Below are positions 53,747 through 62,751 of a DNA stretch of 64,000 nt, in pieces. Under the pieces are notes generated by a model, which was not told where the DNA came from, searched no databases, and saw nothing but the letters and a program-made list of their open reading frames with translations. The stretch comes from Psychromicrobium silvestre (GTDB lineage Bacteria; Actinomycetota; Actinomycetes; Actinomycetales; Micrococcaceae), in NCBI RefSeq assembly GCF_013408295.1, contig NZ_JACBYQ010000001.1, forward strand, positions 1 through 64,000. The letters run 5' to 3'. A program made the position numbers and the translations under genes. Positions within the stretch are counted from its first letter, which is position 1. Each line of letters opens with the position of its first letter.

Positions 53747-55093
53747 ATGACCATCACAACTTCACCCCAGAGAGCGCAAGTGGAGCATGCAGCCACTTCT
53801 CCGGCACTACACCAGCCGATCCACGCCGAACCGGGTATTGCGGTCCTCGACGTCACCATCCCTGTCTATAACGAAGAATTGGACCTCGCCGAATGCGTGC
53901 GCAGGCTGCACCTCCATCTGACTCAGCATTTTCCCTACAGTTTCGCAATCACCGTCGCGGATAATGCCAGCACCGATGGCACCTTGGAGATAGCGGAAGG
54001 GTTGAGCCGGGAGTTCGAAGAGGTTTCCGTGATGCATCTCGCCGAGAAGGGTCGAGGGAATGCCCTGCGCAGCGTCTGGGAAGCTTCCAAGTCGCCGATT
54101 CTGGCCTATATGGATGTGGACCTGTCCACCGATTTGAAAGCCCTGGAGCCGTTGGTGGCCCCGCTGGTCTCCGGCCACTCGGACCTGGCCATCGGTACCC
54201 GGCTCTCGCGCGGCTCCCAGGTGGTTCGTGGCCCGAAGCGGGAAATCATCTCGCGTTGTTACAACCTGCTGCTCCGCGGCCTGCTGCAAGCGAACTTCTC
54301 CGACGCGCAGTGTGGCTTCAAAGCGATTCGATCCGATGTTGCTCAACTGCTGCTGCCACACACCTCGGATCCGGCCTGGTTTTTCGACACCGAGTTGCTG
54401 GTGCTGGCCGAACGTTGTGGCTTGCGAGTTCACGAGGTCCCGGTGGACTGGACCGACGACCCGAACTCCAAGGTGGATGTGGTGGCTACCGCGGTGGCCG
54501 ATCTGCGCGGCATGGCTCGAGTCAGCAAGGAACTGGTGAACGGCCGGATCCCGGTTCAGCAACTGCGTTCCGCGCTGGCTAGGCCGTCGCTCGTTTCCGA
54601 AGCCGAAGAGCCAGGTTCCACCGCTAAGCAAGGGCTGCTCGGGCAGCTGATCCGCTTCGGCGTGGTCGGCGTTGCCTCCACCGTGCTCTACCTACTGCTC
54701 TTCGTCATGTTCCGCTGGGTGGCGGACGCGCAATTAGCCAATGCAGCCGCGCTGCTGCTTTCCGCGATCGCCAACACCGCGGTCAACCGCACCTTCACCT
54801 TCGGCCACCGGGGCACTACCGGCGCGGTCCGGCACCAGTTCCACGGCCTGCTGGTCTTTGGGTTGGGCTGGGCGCTCAGCGCTGGTGCCCTCTGGGGCGT
54901 ACACCAGTTGGGTAGCCCCAGCCGGATGGTCGAGATCATCGCGGTGGTGCTCGCCAATCTGATTGCCACCTTAGTGAAGTTCCTGCTCTTCAGACTGTGG
55001 GTTTTCAGGGCGGCTCCCGATCAAGAAACCACGTCAATTGGCACCGAGAAATTGCTCAAAAAAGGCATCAAGCACATCCAGGAAGAAGCCTAA
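53747..55093 (+). CDS. GT2 glycosyltransferase fused to GtrA-like membrane domain
   Basis: A 448-residue protein. Residues about 30-270 are a GT2 polyprenyl-phosphate-sugar synthase of the Dpm1 type: VTIPVYNEELDLAECV, VADNASTDGTLEIAE, AYMDVDLSTDLKALE (DxD) and SDAQCGFKAIRSDV. Residues about 300-435 form a four-helix GtrA domain (LIRFGVVGVASTVLYLLLF and NRTFTFGHRG). The fusion should make a lipid-linked sugar (mannose or glucose on polyprenyl phosphate) and help move it across the membrane. The downstream GT39 gene starts 1 nt after its stop. Confidence 0.93.
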   Translation: MTITTSPQRAQVEHAATSPALHQPIHAEPGIAVLDVTIPVYNEELDLAECVRRLHLHLTQHFPYSFAITVADNASTDGTLEIAEGLSREFEEVSVMHLAEKGRGNALRSVWEASKSPILAYMDVDLSTDLKALEPLVAPLVSGHSDLAIGTRLSRGSQVVRGPKREIISRCYNLLLRGLLQANFSDAQCGFKAIRSDVAQLLLPHTSDPAWFFDTELLVLAERCGLRVHEVPVDWTDDPNSKVDVVATAVADLRGMARVSKELVNGRIPVQQLRSALARPSLVSEAEEPGSTAKQGLLGQLIRFGVVGVASTVLYLLLFVMFRWVADAQLANAAALLLSAIANTAVNRTFTFGHRGTTGAVRHQFHGLLVFGLGWALSAGALWGVHQLGSPSRMVEIIAVVLANLIATLVKFLLFRLWVFRAAPDQETTSIGTEKLLKKGIKHIQEEA

Positions 55094-55094
55094 T

Positions 55095-57017
55095 ATGTCT
55101 ACCACCGCACTTACCGAGATCGTCCAAAGAACCGAACGCCCCGAAGAATCCGAGCTGCCGAGCAGCCCGATGCGTAAGGACCGGCTGCGAAGCGAGAAGA
55201 AAATCAAACAAGCCCGTTGGGTCCGGCCTTCGGCCATCGCCCTGCTACTGGCCACCGCTGTTTTATACCTCTGGAACCTGACCATTTCGGGTTACGGCAA
55301 TAGTTTCTATGCTGCCGCCGTGCAAGCGGGAACGAAGAGCTGGACCGCTCTGCTTTTCGGCTCGCTCGACGCAGGTAACGCCATTACCGTGGACAAACCA
55401 CCCGCCTCGCTCTGGCTGCCTGCACTGCTGGGCCGGGTCTTCGGATTCTCGTCCTTCACCGTCTTGCTGCCGCAAGCGCTGATGGGGGTGGCCGCCGTCG
55501 CCCTGCTCTACGCCGCAGTGAAACGGGTGTCCGGACCGGCGGCCGGGCTGATTGCCGGTGGCGCGCTCGCGGCCACTCCGGTAGCGGCCCTGATGTTCCG
55601 GTTCAACAACCCGGATGCCATGCTCACGCTGTGCCTGGTAGCGGCCGCTTATGCTGTGGTGCGTTCCATCGGGAAACCGCGCTGGCAGTGGATGGCCTTT
55701 GCCGGAGCCTTAATCGGATTGGCCTTTCTGACCAAGATGCTGCAAGGTTTCCTCACCGTACCGGCCTTGGGGCTGGCCTATCTTTGGGCGGCAAATACTG
55801 GTTTGGGACGGCGGATAGCGCACCTCTTCGCAGCCATCGGCGGCATTATTGCGGTGACTGGAACGTACCTACTTATTTTCCAGCTCACCCCGACCTCTAT
55901 TCGGCCCTATATGGCAGGTTCCGAGGACAACAGCTTCTGGGAACTCACCCTGGGTTACAACGGCCTGGGCCGGATCTTCGGCGGCAGTGGTAACGGCGGC
56001 GGAGGCGGCGGTATGACCGGTGGACAGAACACCGGCTTCGGCGGTGCGACCGGGCTACTCCGGATGTTCGGAGCGTCATTTGGTGGAGAAGTCTCCTGGT
56101 TCCTCCCTGCTGCTCTGCTTGCCCTAGTAGCTGGTCTATGGTTTACCCGGAGGGCAAAGCGGACGGACGCGGTGCGCGCTTCACTCGTGCTCTGGGGCGG
56201 CTGGCTACTGGTTACCGCACTTACTTTCAGCTTTATGAGCGGCACCATTCACCCTTACTACGTGGTGGCACTGGCTCCCGCGGTAGCAGCCTTATTAGGC
56301 ATCGGCTCGGTTGAATTGTGGCGCGGACGGGCGCAGCTTTCGGTGCGCATCGTGTTGGCACTGATGATCGGCGGCTCGGCGGTATGGTCTGCGGTGCTGC
56401 TCAGCCGCGACGCCAGCTGGTTGCCCTGGCTGAAGTACCTCATCCTGGCGCTCGGGGTGCTTTCCGCGATCGGAATGGTGCTCGGCGTCGATCGTTGGCG
56501 AGTATCCGGTCTGAAGGCTGGTGCCGCGGCGCTCATCCTGGCCTCCGTACTCTCCGTGGGTCTTGGCAGCACGGCGTGGACCCTGGCCACGGTTAGTCAA
56601 GCCCATACCGGTTCGATCCCCACTTCCGGTCCGACGGCGTCGGCCATGGGCGGCGGAATGGGCGGAGCCGGCGGAGCTGAGGGTAGTAGCTCCAGCGCAC
56701 TCTCCGAACTGCTGAGCAAAACCACAACCAAATGGTCCGCGATTACCAGCGGTGCTTCTTCGGCCGCAGACCTAGAGCTGTCCTCCGGCACCTCGGTGAT
56801 TGCCTTGGGCGGTTGGAACGGCGGAGATCCTTACCCCACCCTCGATCAGTTCAAAGCCATGGTGGCCGCAGGGGAGATCAGCTATTACATCTCCGGCGGA
56901 CAAGGCGGCGGCGCTGGCGGCGGCACGGGAACGAGTTCGGTCATCACCTCCTGGGTGGAGCAGAACTTCACGGCAACCACGGTGGGCAATAGCACCGTCT
57001 ACAAGCTCGTGGGCTAG
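55095..57017 (+). CDS. GT39-family (ArnT/YkcB-like) lipid-linked sugar transferase 1
   Basis: A 640-residue polytopic enzyme. After a charged 40-residue N-terminus come about 11-12 helices. The first outer loop has the conserved acid ITVDKPPASLW (Asp100), as in ArnT/PMT catalysis. An extracytoplasmic loop at about 295-315 is almost pure Gly (GGSGNGGGGGGMTGG). The last 120 residues are a soluble domain ending with the VIALGGWNGGDPYPTLDQFK and ISGGQGGG stretch, matching the YkcA/B C-terminal family. It should transfer the sugar from polyprenyl phosphate to an outside acceptor. The start is ATG 55095, where sequence similarity to its neighbour begins. Confidence 0.9.
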   Translation: MSTTALTEIVQRTERPEESELPSSPMRKDRLRSEKKIKQARWVRPSAIALLLATAVLYLWNLTISGYGNSFYAAAVQAGTKSWTALLFGSLDAGNAITVDKPPASLWLPALLGRVFGFSSFTVLLPQALMGVAAVALLYAAVKRVSGPAAGLIAGGALAATPVAALMFRFNNPDAMLTLCLVAAAYAVVRSIGKPRWQWMAFAGALIGLAFLTKMLQGFLTVPALGLAYLWAANTGLGRRIAHLFAAIGGIIAVTGTYLLIFQLTPTSIRPYMAGSEDNSFWELTLGYNGLGRIFGGSGNGGGGGGMTGGQNTGFGGATGLLRMFGASFGGEVSWFLPAALLALVAGLWFTRRAKRTDAVRASLVLWGGWLLVTALTFSFMSGTIHPYYVVALAPAVAALLGIGSVELWRGRAQLSVRIVLALMIGGSAVWSAVLLSRDASWLPWLKYLILALGVLSAIGMVLGVDRWRVSGLKAGAAALILASVLSVGLGSTAWTLATVSQAHTGSIPTSGPTASAMGGGMGGAGGAEGSSSSALSELLSKTTTKWSAITSGASSAADLELSSGTSVIALGGWNGGDPYPTLDQFKAMVAAGEISYYISGGQGGGAGGGTGTSSVITSWVEQNFTATTVGNSTVYKLVG

Positions 57018-57044
57018 GCCCGGAAAACCTGGAGAGGGAAAAAC

Positions 57045-58994
57045 ATGGCTTCGACATTACGAAGATCTCTATTAGACCGCCTCGGTATTTGGGTTTTGCT
57101 GATCGGCACCGCGGGTCTGTACCTGTGGAACCTCAGCGCCTCCGGCTGGGCAAATGCCTTTTACTCCGCCGCTGCCCAGGCTGGCTCCGCGAACTGGGAG
57201 GCCTTCCTCTACGGTTCCTCGGATGCTGCCAATGCCATCACGGTGGACAAACCACCGGCCTCGCTCTGGTTCATGGCGCTCGCCGTCAAGCTCTTCGGTT
57301 TGAGCTCTTGGAGCATCCTGGTGCCGGAGGTACTGATGGGTGTGGCCAGTGTTGGGGTGCTCTACCTCGCGGTGAAACGAGCCTTCCCGGCCGGATCCAC
57401 CGGTGCTACGAAGGCCGGGTTACTGGCTGGTTTAGCGCTAGCCCTGACCCCGGTAGCGGCTTTGATGTTCCGCTACAACAACCCGGATGCGCTTTTGGTG
57501 CTGCTCATGACATTGGCGGCCTACGCCACCCTCAGAGCCGTGCAATCGGGTGCCTGGCGGTGGACGATCATGGTGGGGCTACTGGTGGGATTTGGCTTCC
57601 TAACCAAGCAACTGCAGGTCTTGCTGGTGGTTCCGGGCTTCGCCCTGGCGTACTTGCTTTACGCCCCGGTGGGCTGGGGTAAGCGGCTCCTGCAATTGCT
57701 CGCCACCGGTGCTGCCGCGGTAGTGGCTGCGGGCTGGTGGGTTCTACTGGTGGAACTCACTCCGGCCGATCAACGGCCCTATATAGGAGGCTCGCAAAGC
57801 AACTCCATTCTGGAATTGACCTTCGGCTATAACGGTCTGGGCAGGATCGATGGTAGCGAATCGGGCAGTGTGGGCGGTAATGGTGGCTGGGGAGAGACCG
57901 GGATCGGTCGGCTGTTCAGCTCAAGCTTCGGCGGGCAGATATCTTGGTTGCTGCCTGCGGCGTTGATCCTCTTGGTGGCCTCGGCGGTGCTGCTCTGGCG
58001 GCAACGAGCCGTGCCGCGAACCGCTGAATCCGGGTCCCCAGTAGTCTCGGGAGCTTCTGCCACCGGAAACTCATCCTTGAAGGCTTCATTGTTTATCTGG
58101 GGTGGTTGGTTGCTGGTCACCGCGGCGACGTTCAGCTTTATGGCTGGAATCATTCACGAGTACTACTCGGTGGCGCTGGCTCCAGCGATAGCGGCCGTGG
58201 TTGGACTGGGTGCGGCGCTGCTTTGGGAACGTCGTAAGAGCCCAGCGGTGTCTCTGGTCCTGGCGGGGGTGCTCTTCGTCACCGCGATCTGGAGCTGGAT
58301 CCTGCTGAACCGCAGCTCCGACTTCCTGCCCTGGCTCAAGTGGTTCGTGGCCGGAGTAAGTCTGGTGGCCGGCGTCGGACTGATCTTGAATGCCTTCCTC
58401 CCGGTTGCCGGGCGCCGACTGGTGGCAACCGTGGCGGTGTTGGCCGTGCTGGCTGGGCCGGCGTCCTTCACCGTGGCTACTCTGACCACTGGACATAGCG
58501 GGGCGATTGTCACCGCTGGCCCATCCGGAAGCTCCAATGGTCCGGGCGGCGGATTTGCCGGTGGCGCTCAAGCCGGTGGCCGTCCTGGTGGGACTGGGAC
58601 AGCCGGAACCGGCGGTGGCGGTGGCGGGATAGGTGGATTGCTGAACTCGACCACTCCGAGCTCCGAACTGGTCAGCCTGCTCGAATCGGATGCTTCGAAA
58701 TACACTTGGGCGGCCGCCGTGGTTGGCTCGAACAACGCCGCCGGTTATCAGCTAGCTACCCAATTACCGGTGATGGCGCTGGGAGGCTTCAACGGCACCG
58801 ATCCGGCCCCGACCCTGGACGAATTCAAAGCCTTGGTGGCGGCGGGGAAGATCCATTTCTTGATTGCCGGGACCATCTCCGGGGCGAGTTCCTCGGGCAG
58901 CGATGCTGCCAACGAGATTAACAGCTGGGTGGCCGCTAATTACACCGCTAGCACGGTGGGCGGGGTGACCGTCTATAACCTGTCGGCAAGTTAA
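57045..58994 (+). CDS. GT39-family (ArnT/YkcB-like) lipid-linked sugar transferase 2
   Basis: A 649-residue paralogue of the preceding enzyme, with the same layout: NAITVDKPPASLW (Asp68), FRYNNPDALLVLLMTLAAY, a Gly/Ser-rich outer loop (SESGSVGGNGGWGETG, about 270), a Gly-rich region (about 495-535) and the C-terminal domain MALGGFNGTDPAPTLDEFK. The first 40 residues of the partner are missing. GGAGAGG lies 7-8 nt before the ATG and the gap is 27 bp, so they are co-transcribed. Two copies may act on different acceptors or as a heterodimer. Confidence 0.9.
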   Translation: MASTLRRSLLDRLGIWVLLIGTAGLYLWNLSASGWANAFYSAAAQAGSANWEAFLYGSSDAANAITVDKPPASLWFMALAVKLFGLSSWSILVPEVLMGVASVGVLYLAVKRAFPAGSTGATKAGLLAGLALALTPVAALMFRYNNPDALLVLLMTLAAYATLRAVQSGAWRWTIMVGLLVGFGFLTKQLQVLLVVPGFALAYLLYAPVGWGKRLLQLLATGAAAVVAAGWWVLLVELTPADQRPYIGGSQSNSILELTFGYNGLGRIDGSESGSVGGNGGWGETGIGRLFSSSFGGQISWLLPAALILLVASAVLLWRQRAVPRTAESGSPVVSGASATGNSSLKASLFIWGGWLLVTAATFSFMAGIIHEYYSVALAPAIAAVVGLGAALLWERRKSPAVSLVLAGVLFVTAIWSWILLNRSSDFLPWLKWFVAGVSLVAGVGLILNAFLPVAGRRLVATVAVLAVLAGPASFTVATLTTGHSGAIVTAGPSGSSNGPGGGFAGGAQAGGRPGGTGTAGTGGGGGGIGGLLNSTTPSSELVSLLESDASKYTWAAAVVGSNNAAGYQLATQLPVMALGGFNGTDPAPTLDEFKALVAAGKIHFLIAGTISGASSSGSDAANEINSWVAANYTASTVGGVTVYNLSAS

Positions 58995-59034
58995 TCGGAA
59001 GCGGTATCTGCCGAATCGTGACTAGGCTGAGTAG

Positions 59035-59508
59035 ATGGACGGATTGTTTTCAGACCAGCCGGTCATCGAACCGGTTAGCGAGGCGGAGCTGCCTGCTCGG
59101 GAGACATCGGTAAGTGTGCCGGTGCCTCCCGAGCAGGCCTTCAAGGCTTTTACAGACCTCATTCATCTTTGGTGGCCATTAGCCGAGTACAGTGCCTTCG
59201 GGGCGGAGAGCCACTTGGGCTTCGAACAACAGTCATTGCTGGAGGAATCCGCTGCGGGAGAGCGGTACCTGTGGGGAACGGTGCTGGAGTGGCAGCCTTC
59301 AGCCAGCGTGTTATTGGACTTTTTTCTCGGCGGCGATCCGGCCCGGCCAACCAGGCTGCGGGCGGATTTTGAGCCCGACGACGGCGGCTCTCGGGTTCGG
59401 CTGGTTCAGGATGGCTGGGCGGCGGGTCAAGCCGGCGCCTCGCAGTATGAGAAGTACTCGGATTGGCCGTTCATCCTGGGCCGATACGTCCGATTTATGG
59501 GCGGCTGA
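59035..59508 (+). CDS. AHSA1/SRPBCC-family protein
   Basis: A 157-residue helix-grip protein of the activator-of-Hsp90-ATPase-like (AHSA1) branch: TSVSVPVPPEQAFKAFTDLIHLWWP near the start, WQPSASVLLDFFLGG and VRLVQDGW in the middle, and a C-terminal helix (WPFILGRYVRFMGG). It probably binds a small lipid-like ligand; role unknown. TAGGCT (59023-59028) lies exactly 6 nt before the ATG, implying a leaderless message separate from the GT operon. Confidence 0.85.
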   Translation: MDGLFSDQPVIEPVSEAELPARETSVSVPVPPEQAFKAFTDLIHLWWPLAEYSAFGAESHLGFEQQSLLEESAAGERYLWGTVLEWQPSASVLLDFFLGGDPARPTRLRADFEPDDGGSRVRLVQDGWAAGQAGASQYEKYSDWPFILGRYVRFMGG

Positions 59509-59614
59509 TCCTCCGAGTTTTCCTTGGGCGCAGTGCTTGCTTTTGCTCCTGATTTTCGTGTCCGCGAAGTCATCCCCACTGAGTTGGTCATCTCCCTGGG
59601 CGATGCTGCCAGAA

Positions 59615-59652
59615 CCCACTGAGAACCCGAACTCGATGGGTTCTGCTTTCGG
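59615..59652. repeat. 38-bp flanking direct repeat, left copy
   Basis: Matches 60624-60661 at 36 of 38 positions, including CCGAACTCGATGGGTTCTGC. It has an internal stem AGAACCC / GGGTTCT around a 9-nt loop. The two copies bracket the AbiEi-like gene. Confidence 0.85.
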
Positions 59653-59758
59653 GCTTTCGCCGTCCACTATTCCTCCCCAACTGGGTAATTCAACCCGATT
59701 CCTCACAATCAGGTGACTGCATCTGGTGGCTGATGGAACGCTGGCGAAGACTGTTCAG

Positions 59759-60631
59759 ATGACCGATCCAATAGCCGTCCTCAGAGCACATGGTGGTGTT
59801 GCGCGATGGAGAACGTTGATCAACTCGGGGGTTTCGTCCTCGAGTTTAGGGCGTGCCGTTGAGACCGAGCAGATCTTGCACTGCGGCTATGGAGTGTATA
59901 GCTTGCCGCAGGCGAGTCAGCGACGCAGAGAGATGTACCTGGCCGGTGGGGCAGCGGCGTGCCTAACTGCTGCCCAGGATCGCGGATTTTGGGTGCTGAG
60001 CACACCGACGAAGCCACATCTGGCAATTGATCGTGGCGGGACCGTGCCAGGATTTATTAAGCATCGTGCGAAGCTCCCGCTGAGCGATCTTGATGTCTTG
60101 CTTCAGGTGCTGCGCTGCGCCGAACCTTTAGAAGCCTTGGTGGTGCTGACCTCGGCGGTTCGGCAGCGGCGAGTTCAGCTTCCTGAGCTTCAGCTCAGAA
60201 TTCGAGGCCAGCGCGACCAGAAAGCACGTTCGGTACTCGCCCGTGTGGATGTTCACGCCGAATCTCCGCTTGAAGTCGCCTCACGTTACCGATTGGAGGA
60301 GGCTGGGTTTGTGGTGAGTTCTCAGGTGTTCTTGGCGGGTATGGGCAGAATGGACCAGTGTGTTAACGGCGTCCTGGCGCTTGAGCTCATGGGCAAGGAG
60401 TTCCATCTCAGCGAAAGTGACTTCACCGAGGATCTACGCCGCTTCAATATGTATACCTTGCGAGGCTTTCCCGTCTTGCGGGTCGGCTACGCTCTCGTTG
60501 TACACCGACCGGCGGAGTTCGTTGACTTAGTACGGAGAGCACTGAACCGGATCTACCACGACGCCGCCTCTGAGAAACTCCATCCCGGTGAGTCGGAGCA
60601 CTCACTGGGATCTAGCAGCTGGTCCCAGTGA
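59759..60631 (+). CDS. AbiEi-like/DUF559-like protein, possibly degenerate endonuclease
   Basis: About 290 residues. The N-terminal winged helix (AVLRAHGGVARWRTLINSGV) followed by an YGVYSLP strand is the pattern of AbiEi antitoxin N-domains. The C-terminal part (ESPLEVASRYRLEEAGF, GRMDQCVN, ALELMGKEFH, FPVLRVGYALVVHRPAEFV) is the DUF559/Vsr-like PD-(D/E)xK fold usual in actinobacterial proteins of this design. The acidic E-x-D pair expected in that strand reads ELM, so catalysis may be lost. There is no partner toxin gene. ATG 59759 is chosen over GTG 59726 because the domain begins there. Flanked by 38-bp direct repeats. Confidence 0.7.
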   Translation: MTDPIAVLRAHGGVARWRTLINSGVSSSSLGRAVETEQILHCGYGVYSLPQASQRRREMYLAGGAAACLTAAQDRGFWVLSTPTKPHLAIDRGGTVPGFIKHRAKLPLSDLDVLLQVLRCAEPLEALVVLTSAVRQRRVQLPELQLRIRGQRDQKARSVLARVDVHAESPLEVASRYRLEEAGFVVSSQVFLAGMGRMDQCVNGVLALELMGKEFHLSESDFTEDLRRFNMYTLRGFPVLRVGYALVVHRPAEFVDLVRRALNRIYHDAASEKLHPGESEHSLGSSSWSQ

Positions 60632-60632
60632 G
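60602..60632 (+). terminator. Hairpin at the end of the AbiEi-like gene
   Basis: TCACTGGGA pairs with TCCCAGTGA around the last codons and stop of the gene. There is no T run. It overlaps the beginning of the right-hand flanking repeat. Confidence 0.45.
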
Positions 60633-60661
60633 ACCCCGAACTCGATGGGTTCTGCTTTCGG
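60624..60661. repeat. 38-bp flanking direct repeat, right copy
   Basis: Matches 59615-59652 at 36 of 38 positions. The distance between copies is 1009 bp, just enclosing one gene and its promoter region. Confidence 0.85.
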
Positions 60662-60801
60662 TTTGGAGAAAGCTCGAAGGAAGTGCCGCCCGAGCGCAAG
60701 GTCGCCGTGCTGAAGGAGCAAAATCCCGCTCCAGGGCGGGCCAACTCAGACCGGGATAGAGACCAGGGAGGGCGGTCGATGAAGAAAGGGAAGGATTCGC
60801 T

Positions 60802-60807
60802 TAGAAT
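60802..60807 (+). promoter_or_regulatory. Candidate -10 box for the Arg-rich protein operon
   Basis: TAGAAT in an AT-rich stretch 70 bp upstream of ATG 60877. It would give a leader of about 60 nt that includes GAGGAG. Confidence 0.4.
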
Positions 60808-60876
60808 AGAAGCCTAATCAACTAATAAATAGGGGAGAACGGGCCAATGGCGCCGTTCGCGGGACGAGGAGTACAA

Positions 60877-62751
60877 ATGGCTGACCACGGTGACAACGAC
60901 CGGAGCCGTGCACCTCGAACCGGCGATTCCCGCGGTGGGCGAGGAGTCGATCGCTCCTCTTTCCGCTCCGGCAAAGATGCCCCGCGGAGTTCTCAAGGAC
61001 GCTCGCAAGGGTGGAATTCATCGGCTAGCTCGCAGGGCCGGACCTCGCAGAATCGTTCTCAGGATCGTGATGCTCAGGGCGGTGCTCACGATCATTCCCA
61101 GCGGCGGGACTTCCGTGCCGGTGAAGGACGTGCCGATCAGGGGCGTGCCGGTGAGAGACGTAATGGGGAGGGGCGCTCTGCGGAGAGCCGTGGTTACCGC
61201 GAAGGCGATTCCCGTGACGGTCAGAGCCGTTACGACAACCGTAGAACTGAACAAAGCACGGCCGGCGGTCGCCGTGACAATGATCGTGGGGGCAGCGGTG
61301 AGCGTCGCTACGGCGAACGCTACGAGGGTCGCAGGGATGACAACCGCCGCGATGACCGTCCGAACCACGATCGCCGGGAACCACGTCGAGAGGACAGGGG
61401 TTTCCGCTCGGACCGGGAAGGACAATCACGTCCGAGCCGTCCGGAGAGCAGTGGTGCGCCGCGAAATGGCCGCCCAGTTGGCGGTCGCTCCGATGGCGAT
61501 TGGAACCGTGGCGGGGCGCGAACCCCGGACGGTGAACGTCGGGCTCCCTGGAAATCTCGTGAAGACCGTCCCGGGCAGCGCCCTGCGCAGGAGCGCGACG
61601 CCAACGGATATCGACGGTTCGACAACTCCGATCGGCCCCCAAGAACTGACCGCGACTCGCGAGGTGCCCGTCCTTTCGGTTCGGAGCGTTCCTCCGGCGC
61701 CGAACGCCCGAGAAACTCGGAGCGTGGCTTCCGTGCCGAGGGTAACCGCCAGTCTGATCGGGCTCCCCGAGGAGCCGGCGCCCCTCGCACTGAAGGTGGC
61801 TGGCGGCCCGAGCGCACTGAGCGTACTTCCCGGCCCCAGAACGGCGCCTCTCAGAACGGTTCCTCGTACGGCGGTGCCCCTCGATTTGGGGGTCGCCGTG
61901 AGGACAACGAGGCCCCGGCCAAGGTCCACAACCCGCGCGATCTGCGCAGCGCGAACCGGCCAGATCGTGAGCGTTCGCCAGATATCGAAGAAGGCGTGAC
62001 CGGTGCGGAACTGGACAAGGTCACCCGTGCCCAGCTTCGCACCCTGGAGACCCGTAACGGCGAGTGGGTGGCCAAACACCTGGTGATGGCCGGCCGCTTG
62101 ATTGATGAAGACCCCGAGCTGGCTTTCCAACATGCTTTGGCCGCAAGCCGTAGGGGAGGCAGACTGGCCGCGGTACGCGAAGCGGTAGGGCTTACGGCCT
62201 ACGCCGCCGGGCACTACGGCGAGGCCCTACGCGAATTCCGTACTTTCCGGAGGATTTCGGGCTCTAATGTTCATCTGCCGCTAATGGCGGATAGCGAACG
62301 CGGCCTGGGACGTCCCGATCGCGCCCTTGATGTGGCCCGGAGCGAAGAAGCCGCCGAACTGGATACCGCCGGCCAGGTGGAACTGGCCATGGTTGTTTCC
62401 GGTGCCCGCGCAGATTTGGGCCAGCAGGATGCCGCCCTTGCCGCCCTGGAGATTCCACAACTGGATAAGAATCGAGCTTTCTCTTATTCACCACGACTTT
62501 TCCGTGCCTACGCCGATGCCTTACGGGCGGTTGGCCGGGAAGAGGAAGCTAAATCCTGGCTCCGTCAGGCCGCGCTCGCCGATCAAGCGTTGAGTGGAGA
62601 CGAAGAACCAGAGATCATCGATCTAGACGAGGATGAGGACGAAACCGAGGAATCGGAGCAAGCCGAGACTCAGCTTAAGGAATCGGAGCTTGTCGAGCGG
62701 CCGCTCAGCCAGCCCGGATCAGAATCCATGGAGAATCCGAGCAATGACTGA
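60877..62751 (+). CDS. Arg/Gly/Asp-rich protein with TPR-like C-terminal domain
   Basis: About 624 residues. Residues 1-365 are low-complexity and strongly charged (Arg, Asp, Gly, Ser, Glu repeats such as YDNRRTEQS and RRDDNRRDDRPNHDRR) and probably disordered, like RNA-binding RGG-type proteins. Residues about 375-585 are helical TPR-like repeats (DPELAFQHALAASRRGGRLAAVREAVGLTAYAAGHYGEALREFRTFRR, cited as residues about 405-452). The end is an acidic tail (DLDEDEDETEESEQ). ATG 60877 has GAGGAG 5 nt upstream; ATG 60847 is an alternative. It overlaps the HAD gene by 8 bp. RNA or ribosome association is an inference from composition and from its tlyA neighbour. Confidence 0.8.
   Translation: MADHGDNDRSRAPRTGDSRGGRGVDRSSFRSGKDAPRSSQGRSQGWNSSASSQGRTSQNRSQDRDAQGGAHDHSQRRDFRAGEGRADQGRAGERRNGEGRSAESRGYREGDSRDGQSRYDNRRTEQSTAGGRRDNDRGGSGERRYGERYEGRRDDNRRDDRPNHDRREPRREDRGFRSDREGQSRPSRPESSGAPRNGRPVGGRSDGDWNRGGARTPDGERRAPWKSREDRPGQRPAQERDANGYRRFDNSDRPPRTDRDSRGARPFGSERSSGAERPRNSERGFRAEGNRQSDRAPRGAGAPRTEGGWRPERTERTSRPQNGASQNGSSYGGAPRFGGRREDNEAPAKVHNPRDLRSANRPDRERSPDIEEGVTGAELDKVTRAQLRTLETRNGEWVAKHLVMAGRLIDEDPELAFQHALAASRRGGRLAAVREAVGLTAYAAGHYGEALREFRTFRRISGSNVHLPLMADSERGLGRPDRALDVARSEEAAELDTAGQVELAMVVSGARADLGQQDAALAALEIPQLDKNRAFSYSPRLFRAYADALRAVGREEEAKSWLRQAALADQALSGDEEPEIIDLDEDEDETEESEQAETQLKESELVERPLSQPGSESMENPSND

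Noticed and set aside
60890-61999. 369-codon open frame in the second register of the Arg-rich gene
   Set aside because: It arises from repeated CGN/GAN/GGN codons read one base on; it has Ala/Val/Pro/Thr-rich low-complexity sequence and ends where the low-complexity region ends.
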